From DASUPK01 sp046732465 (GTDB lineage: Bacteria; Actinomycetota; Thermoleophilia; Solirubrobacterales; 70-9): a stretch of DNA of 10,282 nucleotides. The notes beneath the pieces are model-generated. The model saw only the letters and a list, made by a program, of their open reading frames with translations, searched no databases and had not been told where the DNA came from. This document shows, piece after piece, positions 1-5,937 of this stretch; within the stretch, counting starts at the first letter, position 1; each line of letters starts with the position of its first letter. The DNA lies in NCBI GenBank assembly GCA_046732465.1, contig JBKPND010000015.1, forward strand, positions 1 to 10,282. The letters run 5' to 3'. The translations under genes were made by a program, and so were the position numbers.

Positions 1-115
1 AGATCGGATCGCCCAGCTGCTGTTGGTCCCACTCGTCCACGCCGCGCCGCTGCAAGCCGACGCGCTGGACGAGTCGACCCGAGGCCCGGGCGGCTTCGGC
101 TCCTCCGGCTTCTAG
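1..115 (+). CDS. dut: dUTP diphosphatase (dUTPase), C-terminal end only
   Basis: The reading frame open from the window edge (codons from base 2, TAG at 113-115) encodes a 37-residue tail. It starts DRIAQLLLVPL and ends RGPGGFGSSGF. The hydrophobic IAQLLLVP strand and the Gly/Ser/Phe-rich GGFGSSGF end match the last conserved motif (motif 5) of trimeric dUTPases, where the flexible tail closes over the nucleotide bound at the neighbouring subunit. The family hydrolyses dUTP to dUMP and pyrophosphate, which keeps uracil out of DNA and feeds thymidylate synthesis. The 5' part lies outside the window, so the catalytic Asp motif cannot be checked. The gene converges on lemA with only 5 nt between stop codons. 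Confidence 0.85.
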   Translation, partial: DRIAQLLLVPLVHAAPLQADALDESTRGPGGFGSSGF

Positions 116-120
116 GAGGC

Positions 121-699
121 TCAGCCAGGCTTCTGGCTGTATTCGGTGAAGGAGACCTGCGGTGCCTCGCGCTCGCCCGCCTCGGTGATCTCGAAATAGG
201 GCTTGGCGGTGTAGGCCATCTGGTTGGCGACGACCGAGGCCGGGAACTGCTGGATCCGGGTGTTGAACTGCTGCACGTTCGAGTTGTAGATCCGGCGCGA
301 CGCCTGGATCTCATCCTCGAGCTCCGAGAGCTGGCGCTGCAGCTGCTGGAAGTTCTCGGTGGCGCGAAGCTGCGGGTACTGCTCGGCGACCACCCGCAGG
401 CCGCCGAGTGCGGCTGTCAGCTGTCCCTCCGCCTGGCCGGCCTGCTCGGGACCGCTCGCCTGCATGGCCGCGGCGCGGGCCTGAGTCACCTTCTCGAAGG
501 TCTCGGACTCGTGCGAGGCGTAGCCCTTGACCGTCTCGACCAGATTCGGCACCAGGTCGTGCCGCCGCTTGAGCTGCACGTCGATGCCGCTCCAGGACTC
601 TTCGACGCGCTGGTTCAGGCTGACCAGGCTGTTGCGAACCAGGACGTAGACGAGCCCGATCAGGAGCAGCAACGCGACGATGATGATCACGATGACCAT
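121..699 (-). CDS. lemA: LemA family membrane-anchored protein
   Basis: This 192-aa protein has one N-terminal membrane segment (about residues 2-21, MVIVIIIVALLLLIGL...). The LemA signature follows: NQRVEESWSGIDVQLKRR at about 29-46, then HDLVPNLVETVKGYASHE at about 48-65. The rest is long, Gln/Glu-rich helix (SELEDEIQASRRIYNSNVQQFN), ending with the conserved VVANQMAYTAKPYFE region. Length and order are normal for LemA proteins. These are usually anchored in the cytoplasmic membrane with a helical-bundle domain, and their biochemical role is not settled. The ATG at 697-699 is preceded by TAGGAT at exactly 6 nt and by no good Shine-Dalgarno, which suggests a leaderless transcript separate from the gatD operon 44 nt upstream. 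The family call is firm; the function is open. Confidence 0.93.
   Translation of the reverse strand: MVIVIIIVALLLLIGLVYVLVRNSLVSLNQRVEESWSGIDVQLKRRHDLVPNLVETVKGYASHESETFEKVTQARAAAMQASGPEQAGQAEGQLTAALGGLRVVAEQYPQLRATENFQQLQRQLSELEDEIQASRRIYNSNVQQFNTRIQQFPASVVANQMAYTAKPYFEITEAGEREAPQVSFTEYSQKPG
122..139 (+). terminator. Stem-loop just after dut stop, possible terminator
   Basis: CAGCCAG (122-128) and CTGGCTG (133-139) form a perfect 7-bp stem with a 4-nt loop, starting 7 nt after the dut TAG. It overlaps the last codons and stop codon of the convergent lemA gene, so it could serve dut transcripts. No T-run follows. A factor-independent role is uncertain, as is usual for high-GC genomes. Confidence 0.3.
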
Positions 700-705
700 G
701 GGTTG

Positions 706-711
706 ATCCTA
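706..711 (-). promoter_or_regulatory. Candidate -10 element of a leaderless lemA promoter
   Basis: On the minus strand TAGGAT (TANNNT) is followed by the 6-nt spacer CAACCC and then the lemA ATG. A transcript starting about 7 nt after the hexamer would begin at the A of the start codon. No convincing TTGACA-like -35 box is visible 16-19 nt upstream. The same spacing recurs at two other genes in this window, which raises confidence. Confidence 0.45.
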
Positions 712-743
712 TATGCCTGAGTTCACGGGGAACCTAAATCGGC

Positions 744-1490
744 TCAACCCCGCTCCGCCGCCCGCAGGGCGGAGGCGTGGGAGGCGGCTTCGAGCTCGTC
801 GCCGAGCGGCTCGAGGTCGGGCTCGGCTCCGGTCCGGCGGCCGATCGCGAGGGCGATCAGGCGGTCCGCGAGCCAGGCGTTCTTCGGCAGCAGCGGACCG
901 TGGAGATAGGTGCCGATCATGTTGCTGCGCTTGACGCCCTCGTAGCCGTCCCGGCCGTTGTTGCCGTGCCCATGCAGTACCCGGCCGAGCGGCTGGGCGC
1001 CGGGTCCGAGGTGGGTTCGCCCGCCATGGTTCTCGAACCCGGCGAGCACCCGGGGGCCCTCACCGAGGTCGACCTCGATCGAGGTATTCCCGATGAGGCG
1101 CGGTCCCGGCTCACGAACCGTCTCGAGGTCGGCGATGCCGAGGCCGGTGATCGATCGATCGCCAAGTTGGTAGCGGTGACCGAGCAGCTGGTAGCCGCCG
1201 CAGACCGCGAGCAGCGCCGTGCCGCCCTCGACTGCCGAGGCGATGGCGTCGCGCTTGGTCCGCAGCATGTCCTCGGCCACCAGGACCTGGTCGCGGTCCT
1301 GGCCACCGCCGATGTAGATCAGGTCGTGCTCGCCAGGGTCGAACCCTTGGCCAGGCCCGGCGGCCGAGTACTCGAAGGGAATCCCGCGCCACTCGCAGCG
1401 GCGCTGGAGGAAGAGGAGGTTGCCGCGGTCCGCGTAGATGTTCATCTGCTCGGGGTAGAGGGCGAGCAGGCGGACCCCGGAGCCCCTCAC
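744..1490 (-). CDS. gatD: Lipid II isoglutaminyl synthase, glutaminase subunit GatD
   Basis: This 248-aa class I glutamine amidotransferase is of the CobQ-like GatD type. It releases ammonia from glutamine for its partner MurT, which amidates the alpha-carboxylate of D-Glu in the lipid II stem peptide (D-Glu to D-isoGln) on the cytoplasmic face. Visible motifs are LYPEQMNIYADRGN at about 11-24, YIGGGQDRDQ at about 59-68, the nucleophile elbow AVCGGYQLLG with Cys97, and GTYLHGPLLPKN with catalytic His197. Length is typical for GatD. The start is GTG (1488-1490), overlapping the upstream methyltransferase TGA as GTGA. The later ATG at MNIY would cut off the first strand (VRLLALYPE), so GTG is preferred. 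A GAGG about 7 nt upstream may serve as ribosome binding site. MurT is encoded in the same operon but separated by one gene, which is unusual. Confidence 0.93.
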   Translation of the reverse strand: MRGSGVRLLALYPEQMNIYADRGNLLFLQRRCEWRGIPFEYSAAGPGQGFDPGEHDLIYIGGGQDRDQVLVAEDMLRTKRDAIASAVEGGTALLAVCGGYQLLGHRYQLGDRSITGLGIADLETVREPGPRLIGNTSIEVDLGEGPRVLAGFENHGGRTHLGPGAQPLGRVLHGHGNNGRDGYEGVKRSNMIGTYLHGPLLPKNAWLADRLIALAIGRRTGAEPDLEPLGDELEAASHASALRAAERG

Positions 1491-2257
1491 TCGGGGACCT
1501 CGAGCAGCACGACCACCGAGTCGGCCTCGTTGGGGCCGGAGCTGATCTGCCGCCTGCCGACGCCGCGCAGGCCAGCCTGCTCGGCCTCGAGCTCGAGCCG
1601 GTCCGGGCTCACCCGGTAGAGGAGCTCATCGTGGACGGTGCGCTCCATCGCTCCTTCGGGGGAGACGCGCTCGCGCAGCCGGCGGATCCGCAGGGCCTGA
1701 TCGCCGACCTGCACCCAGAGCGGCTCGCTCGAATAGACCCAGCCGTCGAGCTCGCGCATGTCGGGCAGGATCTGCGGGGCCGCGGCGCCGGCGCTGAGGA
1801 GCGTGGTCTCGTCGACCACCGTCAGGGCGATGCTTCCGCCCGGCGCCACGAGCTCGGCGAGCCGACCGAGCAGGGTGGGCCTGACGGCGGCGTCGAGTTC
1901 CTGAATCAGGTGGAGCGGTCCGATCGCGAGAGCCGGCTTCGAAGGCACGCGAAGGTCGGCGGGGGAGGCCAGGTCCGCGCCTACCGTCGACACGGTCAGG
2001 CCCCGTTCGGCGGCCGAGCGCTCGAGCTGGGCGGCAAGACCTGGATCGCGCTCCACCGCGATCAGCTCCTCTCCAGCCTCGGCGAGATGGAGAGTCACGC
2101 GGCCGGCGCCGGCACCGAGCTCGAGCACGGGGCCGCCCGCAGCCTTCGCCAGTTCTGCCCAGAGGGAGAGATCGGCCGTGTAGGAGCCGAACTCGATCTC
2201 CTGCCAGATCGCGGCCTCGTCGCGCGCGCGGGCGCGCACCTCTCGCGGGGAGCTCAT
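1487..2257 (-). CDS. Class I SAM-dependent methyltransferase wedged between murT and gatD
   Basis: A 256-aa protein with a Rossmann-type SAM-binding fold. Motif I is VLELGAGAGRVTLHLAEAG at about 44-62, followed by the acidic end of strand 2 (LIAVERDP, about 65-72) and a post-motif region LVAPGGSIALTVV at about 136-148. The lead-in YTADLSLWAELA at about 26-37 is typical of small-molecule methyltransferases with a short N-terminal cap. The ATG at 2255-2257 overlaps the murT TGA (ATGA), and its own TGA overlaps the gatD GTG, so translation of all three is probably coupled. An in-frame extension upstream to 2470 is open but runs inside murT and looks like shadow sequence. Substrate unknown. The position suggests a cell-wall precursor or the MurT/GatD enzyme itself, but no residue shows this. 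A housekeeping methyltransferase that merely shares the operon is the alternative. Confidence 0.88.
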   Translation of the reverse strand: MSSPREVRARARDEAAIWQEIEFGSYTADLSLWAELAKAAGGPVLELGAGAGRVTLHLAEAGEELIAVERDPGLAAQLERSAAERGLTVSTVGADLASPADLRVPSKPALAIGPLHLIQELDAAVRPTLLGRLAELVAPGGSIALTVVDETTLLSAGAAAPQILPDMRELDGWVYSSEPLWVQVGDQALRIRRLRERVSPEGAMERTVHDELLYRVSPDRLELEAEQAGLRGVGRRQISSGPNEADSVVVLLEVPE

Positions 2258-3630
2258 TCCCAGTAGTCCCGCGCCAGCCCGCGGTGTGCGAGGAGGGTGC
2301 GGAGCTCGAGCAGGGCCGTGTAGGTGGGAAGGGCGAAGAGCCGGTCCGGCGCAACCGAGACGGCGTCGTCGAGGGACGCCTCGATGGGCTCGATCACCTC
2401 GATCGAGTCCTCCGGCCAGCCCGCGTACTTGAGGCGGAGTGCCATCTCGGGCGCGCGTGTTCCCGCGCAAACCACTCGCCGGACGGCATCGGAGAGCAGC
2501 TCGAAGTCGGCGTCCCAGATCCAGGACACGTCGCGCCCGTCGGCGATCCGGTCGTTGAGCGCAAGCCAGAGGTGGATTCCGCCGTTGGTGGACTCGAGTC
2601 GAAGCGTTCGGAGCACCTCATTGGCGCCGGCCGGGTTCTTGATCAGCAGGATGGAGACGGGCCTGTCTGCCACCTCGATCGTCTCGACGCGTCCGAAGAC
2701 GGCACGCGTCGACTCGACACCCTGGCCGATCCCCTCGAGTGGCACCCCAGAGCGAAGACCCGCCGTGATGGCCGCGAGCGCGTTGTAGACGTTGTAGAGA
2801 CCGGGTAGCGGGAGCTCGAGCTCAAGCTCACCGTCCGGCGTCGTGACGTGTACCCGCGAACCCGAGATGCCGCGGAGCTCGATCGCCGTTGCCGCTACGT
2901 CGGGCGCCGGCCGGTCGGCGTCGCAGTTGGGGCAGGTGTAGTGCCCGAGGTGGCCGACGAACGCCCTGTCGTAGACGTAGGGGGCGCCGCAGCGGCGGCA
3001 GTGCTTGGCGTCATGGGCGTGCTGGAGCTCGGGTAGCGCCTGGCTCGTGTCCTCGATGCCGAAGTAGGTGACCTCCCGGCGGCGATCCAGATCCGCATCG
3101 CGGCCAAGGTCCGCGATCAGCGGGTCGTCGGCGTTCAGGGCGAACCCGCAGGAGCCCTCCAGGCGCGTAACAAGCTTCGCCCACTCATCCGCGAGTCGCT
3201 CGAGCTCGCCGTAACGGTCGAGCTGGTCCCGGAAGAGGTTGCCGAGTACGAGCAGGCGCGGGCGGAGCTGGGGCGCCACGCGGGGCAGCCACGCCTCGTC
3301 GAGCTCGAACAGCCCTTCATCCCCGGATTGCTCGAGCAGGGCCGTGGCAACGCCCCAGTGCATGTTCGAGCCGGCCCGGTTGTGAACCGGAGTGCGACCG
3401 TCGGCGCGCAGGATCGCGGCGATCATCCCGGCAGTGGTCGTCTTGCCGTTGGTCGAGCTGACCACGATCGAGCCCCGATCGAGAGGCTTAGCGAGCCGCT
3501 CGATCGCATCAGGGGCCATTCGCACGAGGAGTCGACCGGGCAGGGTGGTCCCACCGCCGCGGCCGCTGCGACGGCTCAAGGACCCCACGGCCCGGGCGAG
3601 GCCGCGCTTCGCGGTGAACATCGCGCTCAT
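2254..3630 (-). CDS. murT: Lipid II isoglutaminyl synthase, Mur ligase-like subunit MurT
   Basis: A 458-aa Mur-ligase-fold protein that uses ATP to activate the D-Glu alpha-carboxylate of lipid II for amidation with ammonia from GatD. The P-loop is STNGKTTTAGM at about 59-69. The ligase central domain includes NRAGSNMHWGVATALLE (84-100) and LFRDQLDRYGELE (about 132-144). An inserted zinc-ribbon has Cys211/Cys214 (CRRC) and Cys233/Cys236 (CPNC), as in characterised MurT proteins. The C-terminal DUF1727-type domain carries KNPAGANEVLR (331-341) and ALNDRIADGRDVSWIWDADF (357-376), which holds the Asp-rich active-site loop. Length is normal. The ATG at 3628-3630 is taken as the start; a second in-frame ATG at 3619-3621 would remove only three residues. 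Neither has a strong Shine-Dalgarno. The stop overlaps the next gene by 4 nt. Confidence 0.95.
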   Translation of the reverse strand: MSAMFTAKRGLARAVGSLSRRSGRGGGTTLPGRLLVRMAPDAIERLAKPLDRGSIVVSSTNGKTTTAGMIAAILRADGRTPVHNRAGSNMHWGVATALLEQSGDEGLFELDEAWLPRVAPQLRPRLLVLGNLFRDQLDRYGELERLADEWAKLVTRLEGSCGFALNADDPLIADLGRDADLDRRREVTYFGIEDTSQALPELQHAHDAKHCRRCGAPYVYDRAFVGHLGHYTCPNCDADRPAPDVAATAIELRGISGSRVHVTTPDGELELELPLPGLYNVYNALAAITAGLRSGVPLEGIGQGVESTRAVFGRVETIEVADRPVSILLIKNPAGANEVLRTLRLESTNGGIHLWLALNDRIADGRDVSWIWDADFELLSDAVRRVVCAGTRAPEMALRLKYAGWPEDSIEVIEPIEASLDDAVSVAPDRLFALPTYTALLELRTLLAHRGLARDYWE

Positions 3631-3639
3631 CGCGCCCGC

Positions 3640-3658
3640 AGGTTAGGGGCCGGGCCCC
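3640..3658 (-). promoter_or_regulatory. murT upstream region: -10-like TAACCT beside a GC palindrome
   Basis: In the 31-nt gap between the lipid kinase stop and murT, the minus strand carries TAACCT (TANNNT, 3640-3645), 9 nt before the murT ATG. It directly abuts GGGGC-CGG-GCCCC (3646-3658), an inverted repeat with 5-bp arms. The hexamer could start a transcript with a leader of 2-3 nt. The palindrome could be an operator or the end hairpin of the upstream gene. No -35 box is obvious, so this is tentative. Confidence 0.25.
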
Positions 3659-3661
3659 GGC

Positions 3662-4576
3662 TCAGCCCGGCGGGCCGACGAAGGGACCGGCGGGGGCGAT
3701 CACCCTCAGGGCGCCCGGGAGGACTCGCAGGGTCACCGGGAGGTCGCTGAGGTGCTCACCGTCCGCGTAGACGGCGAAGTCGCGGTCGGCCCTCGCCTTG
3801 ACCTCAGCCGCCCGCATGACCCGCACCTCTTCGTTTTCGAGGTGGGTCCCCTTGAACACCTTGGGGAGGTTGACGAGGAAATGAAGCTTGCTTCGCTCCC
3901 CGATCAGGACCACGTCGAACTCTCCGTCGGCGAGGTCGGCGTCGGGTGCGATGAACATTCCGCCGCCATAGGCTTTGCTGTTCGCAACGGCCACGGAATG
4001 GCCGAAGTTCTCTACGCGCCTTCCGTCGAGCTCGAGCGTGAACCGGGCGGGTCGCCATGCGATCAACGCTCTGAGCGCCGCATACGCGTAGACGAGGTTC
4101 CCCCTGACCAGACGTGCCTCGTTGGCGATCCGGTTCGCGTCGGAGTCGAAGCCGAACGAGGCGACGCCTAGGAAGCGGCGTCCGTTCGCCTCGCCGACGT
4201 CGATCCGCCTCTCCTCGCCTGCCGCCAGCACGGCGACCGCTCCGGCGGGATCGGAGGGGATGCCCAGGACGCGGGCGAGGTCGTTTCCGCGGCCGCCGGG
4301 AATGATCCCCATCCTGGCGCCTGTCTTCGCGAGGGCGCCACCGACCTGGCCGATCAGCCCATCGCCGCTCACCACCACCGGGACCGCGCCGGACCCTGCC
4401 GCTCGACGTGCCTCGCTCACCCCGTGCTCGAGGCTCTCCGTGCGGGCCAAGCGGTAGGGGAGCGAGCGGGCGTCAAGCTCGCTCTGGATCTGCGGCAGGA
4501 GCTTCAGCGCTCGCCCGCCGCCCGAGTGCGGGTTGACCAGGAGGAGGTGGGGGCGGTGGGAATCGATCCGGTGAAT
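3662..4576 (-). CDS. Diacylglycerol/sphingosine kinase-family lipid kinase with non-canonical start
   Basis: A protein of about 304 aa, the normal size for YegS/DgkB-like kinases, which phosphorylate a lipid hydroxyl with ATP at the membrane. The first strand and nucleotide loop HLLLVNPHSGGGRALKLLP lie at about 10-28. The GGDGT-equivalent reads SGDGLIGQVGGAL (about 70-82), with Leu replacing Thr as in eukaryotic sphingosine kinases. GIIPGGRGNDLARVLGIP follows at about 90-107, and the C-terminal domain ends with YADGEHLSDLP and LRVLPGALRVIAP. Start problem: between the in-frame TAG of the preceding methyltransferase (4577-4579) and the NPHSGGG loop there is no ATG, GTG or TTG in this frame. 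The first codon after the stop is ATT (4574-4576), chosen here; ATC (4565-4567) and CTG (4538-4540) are alternatives. A TTG at 4448-4450 would delete the essential N-terminal loop. Possible readings are rare ATT initiation coupled to the upstream stop, leaky UAG readthrough, or a base error or mutation of an original ATG. Confidence 0.85.
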   Translation of the reverse strand: MHRIDSHRPHLLLVNPHSGGGRALKLLPQIQSELDARSLPYRLARTESLEHGVSEARRAAGSGAVPVVVSGDGLIGQVGGALAKTGARMGIIPGGRGNDLARVLGIPSDPAGAVAVLAAGEERRIDVGEANGRRFLGVASFGFDSDANRIANEARLVRGNLVYAYAALRALIAWRPARFTLELDGRRVENFGHSVAVANSKAYGGGMFIAPDADLADGEFDVVLIGERSKLHFLVNLPKVFKGTHLENEEVRVMRAAEVKARADRDFAVYADGEHLSDLPVTLRVLPGALRVIAPAGPFVGPPG

Positions 4577-5254
4577 CTATTTGGGCGGGGCGTCCGGCCG
4601 GCGGGCGACGAAGTACGTGCCCTTGCCCGCCTCGCTGCTTTCGCGCCGCTCGATGCCATGCCGATGGAAGCCGCGGCGCAGGACCGGCTCGGGCGTGTAG
4701 AAGGGCGTGCTCGGCCCCCAGCTCGCGGCGATCACGACGAATCCACCTGGACGGAGGACGCGCGCGATCTCGGAGAAGAAGGGCGGCATATTGAGCTGGG
4801 TGACGAGGTCGAATGAGTCGTCCTCGAACGGCAGGTTCGCGGCGTCGGCGACCTTGAAGGCGACCCGCCCCTCCGGATCGAGGCCGATCCGTGCCTGGGC
4901 ACGTCGGACCATCTCCTCGGCGAGGTCCACGCCGCGCACTCGCGCGTGCGGGAATTCGCGGGCGACCAGGAGCGCTCCGTCGCCGAGGCCGGTGCCGATG
5001 TCCAGGGCCCGCTCGGGCTCGGGCCGGACATGGAGCAGGGCAGCCGCGAGCGGGCTCAGGTAGTCGGCCCCGGAACGGTTGACGCGATCCGCCCAGGTCG
5101 GTGCAGCCTCCTGCCAGAAGCGGTGGCTCCAGCCCCGGAGCAGGGGCCAGGTAACCGGCGCCCTCGCGACCAGGGCGCTGATTGCCCTGCCGATCAGCTG
5201 GACTCGCTTGGGCGGGGGCGAGGGATCCAAGGAGGGGTCGGCAGATGGCGACAT
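4577..5254 (-). CDS. UbiE/Methyltransf_11-type class I SAM methyltransferase
   Basis: A 225-aa protein with a clear SAM-binding core. Motif I is ALDIGTGLGDGALLVAREFP at 83-102, followed by VRGVDLAEEMVRRAQ (106-120), the ADAANLPFEDDSFDLVTQLN stretch (136-155), and FFSEIARVLRPGGFVVI (159-175), all typical of small-molecule methyltransferases acting on lipids, quinones or metabolites. The Pro/Ser-rich N-terminus (about 1-16) is probably disordered. A middle helix WSHRFWQEAAPTWADRV (42-58) may help bind substrate. The start ATG at 5252-5254 is the only usable one, because upstream codons lack a start before a stop at 5300-5302. It overlaps head-to-head with the preferred start of the divergent cyclophilin gene. 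The stop TAG directly abuts the lipid kinase in the same frame, hinting that the two proteins work on related lipid substrates. Substrate not identifiable. Confidence 0.88.
   Translation of the reverse strand: MSPSADPSLDPSPPPKRVQLIGRAISALVARAPVTWPLLRGWSHRFWQEAAPTWADRVNRSGADYLSPLAAALLHVRPEPERALDIGTGLGDGALLVAREFPHARVRGVDLAEEMVRRAQARIGLDPEGRVAFKVADAANLPFEDDSFDLVTQLNMPPFFSEIARVLRPGGFVVIAASWGPSTPFYTPEPVLRRGFHRHGIERRESSEAGKGTYFVARRPDAPPK
5231..5235 (+). promoter_or_regulatory. Shine-Dalgarno supporting the cyclophilin ATG at 5245
   Basis: AAGGAGG (GGAGG core at 5231-5235) lies 9 nt before the ATG at 5245-5247, an excellent match and spacing. It sits inside the first codons of the divergent methyltransferase gene. 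It favours ATG 5245 over the TTG at 5296, whose upstream region is a strong hairpin. Confidence 0.5.
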
Positions 5255-5937
5255 GGGGCGATCATCGCAGGCGCCGGGAGTACCCTTCCGGCGCCTTGAT
5301 CACGGCACGGACAGCGGTCGCAACCATTCTCGTGCTGCTCCTAGAAGCGGGATGCGGCGGGGGAGGCGGGATGTCCACGGCGTCGGAGCTGCCCCCGGGC
5401 TGCGCACAGGTCCGGGAGCCCGCCCCCAGGGATGTTCACCTATCACGGCCGACCGCGACCCTCCACGGCCCGGCGACCGCGACCGTCGAGACGAGCTGCG
5501 GCGACTTCACGATCGCGCTCGACACGCGGCGGGCTCCGAGGACGGCCTCCTCGTTCGCCTATCTGGCGCGCCGGGGTGTCTACGACGACACGCGCGTTCA
5601 TCGGATCGTGCCGGGCTTCGTCGTCCAGGGTGGGGACCCGACGGGAACCGGCGGCGGCGGGCCCGGGTACTTCGTCGACGAGCAACCCCCACGCAACCTC
5701 TCCTACACGCAGGGCGTCGTCGCAATGGCCAAGACGGCGGCCGAGCCGCCCGGTCGGTCCGGGAGCCAGTTCTTCGTCGTCACGGTTCCGGATGCAGGGT
5801 TGACGCCGGACTACGCGCTGGTAGGGCGGGTGAGCGACGGCTTCGACATCGTGCAGAGGATCGAGCAGCTGGGGACGGCGAGCGGGGTGCCGAAAGCGCC
5901 CGTGATGATCCGGCGCGTCACCATCGAGGGCGGCTGA
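5245..5937 (+). CDS. Cyclophilin-type peptidyl-prolyl isomerase, probable exported lipoprotein
   Basis: A 230-aa protein catalysing cis-trans isomerisation of prolyl bonds, probably outside the membrane. An Arg-rich n-region (RRRR, 8-11) and hydrophobic stretch AVATILVLLL (24-33) lead to Cys37 in LLLEAGC followed by a Gly run, a lipobox-like site with Glu at -3 that is not ideal. The cyclophilin core includes VHRIVPGFVVQGGDPTGTG (118-136) with catalytic Arg120 and Gln128, GGPGYF (138-143), VVAMAK (158-163), SGSQFFVVTV (172-181) and ALVGRVSDGFDIV (191-203). VHR replaces the usual FHR, and the Trp that cyclosporin contacts in CypA has no clear counterpart. Two starts are possible: ATG 5245 with a strong ribosome binding site (chosen), or TTG 5296, giving 213 aa with a shorter n-region. 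The stop overlaps the next gene by 1 nt (TGATG). Confidence 0.88.
   Translation: MATWGDHRRRREYPSGALITARTAVATILVLLLEAGCGGGGGMSTASELPPGCAQVREPAPRDVHLSRPTATLHGPATATVETSCGDFTIALDTRRAPRTASSFAYLARRGVYDDTRVHRIVPGFVVQGGDPTGTGGGGPGYFVDEQPPRNLSYTQGVVAMAKTAAEPPGRSGSQFFVVTVPDAGLTPDYALVGRVSDGFDIVQRIEQLGTASGVPKAPVMIRRVTIEGG
5270..5295. repeat. 10-bp inverted repeat in the divergent start region
   Basis: GGCGCCGGGA (5270-5279) and TTCCGGCGCC (5286-5295) pair over 10 positions, nine Watson-Crick pairs plus one G-T pair, around a 6-nt loop GTACCC. The repeat lies between the methyltransferase start (minus, 5254) and the TTG at 5296 (plus). It could be an operator for the divergent pair or an mRNA hairpin. 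If ATG 5245 is the true cyclophilin start, the repeat lies inside its n-region coding sequence. Confidence 0.45.

Noticed and set aside
753..774. GC hairpin (CCGCCC-GCA-GGGCGG) near the end of gatD as terminator
   Set aside because: It lies inside the coding sequence before the stop codon, has no T-run, and such repeats are common by chance in this base composition.
1487..2470. Longer in-frame form of the murT-gatD methyltransferase starting at 2470
   Set aside because: The extra residues are Arg/Pro/Gly-rich, lie entirely inside murT and do not look like a domain; the ATG overlapping the murT stop is the natural start.
777..3750. Several 100-280 codon open frames on the plus strand opposite gatD, the methyltransferase and murT
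   Set aside because: High GC keeps antisense frames open. Their translations show no motifs, and the minus-strand frames encode clear families.
3662..4450. Lipid kinase starting at the TTG at 4448-4450
   Set aside because: This start would delete the first strand and NPHSGGG nucleotide loop, which are clearly encoded in frame upstream and complete the normal length of about 300 aa.
5182..5244. Cyclophilin start at 5182
   Set aside because: There is no ribosome binding site and it runs deep into the divergent methyltransferase coding sequence; ATG 5245 has a strong Shine-Dalgarno.
5079..5936. Long open frame upstream of the alpha/beta hydrolase
   Set aside because: The frame runs through the cyclophilin gene in another phase and its translation is Arg/Gly-rich shadow sequence; the hydrolase fold begins at ATG 5937.
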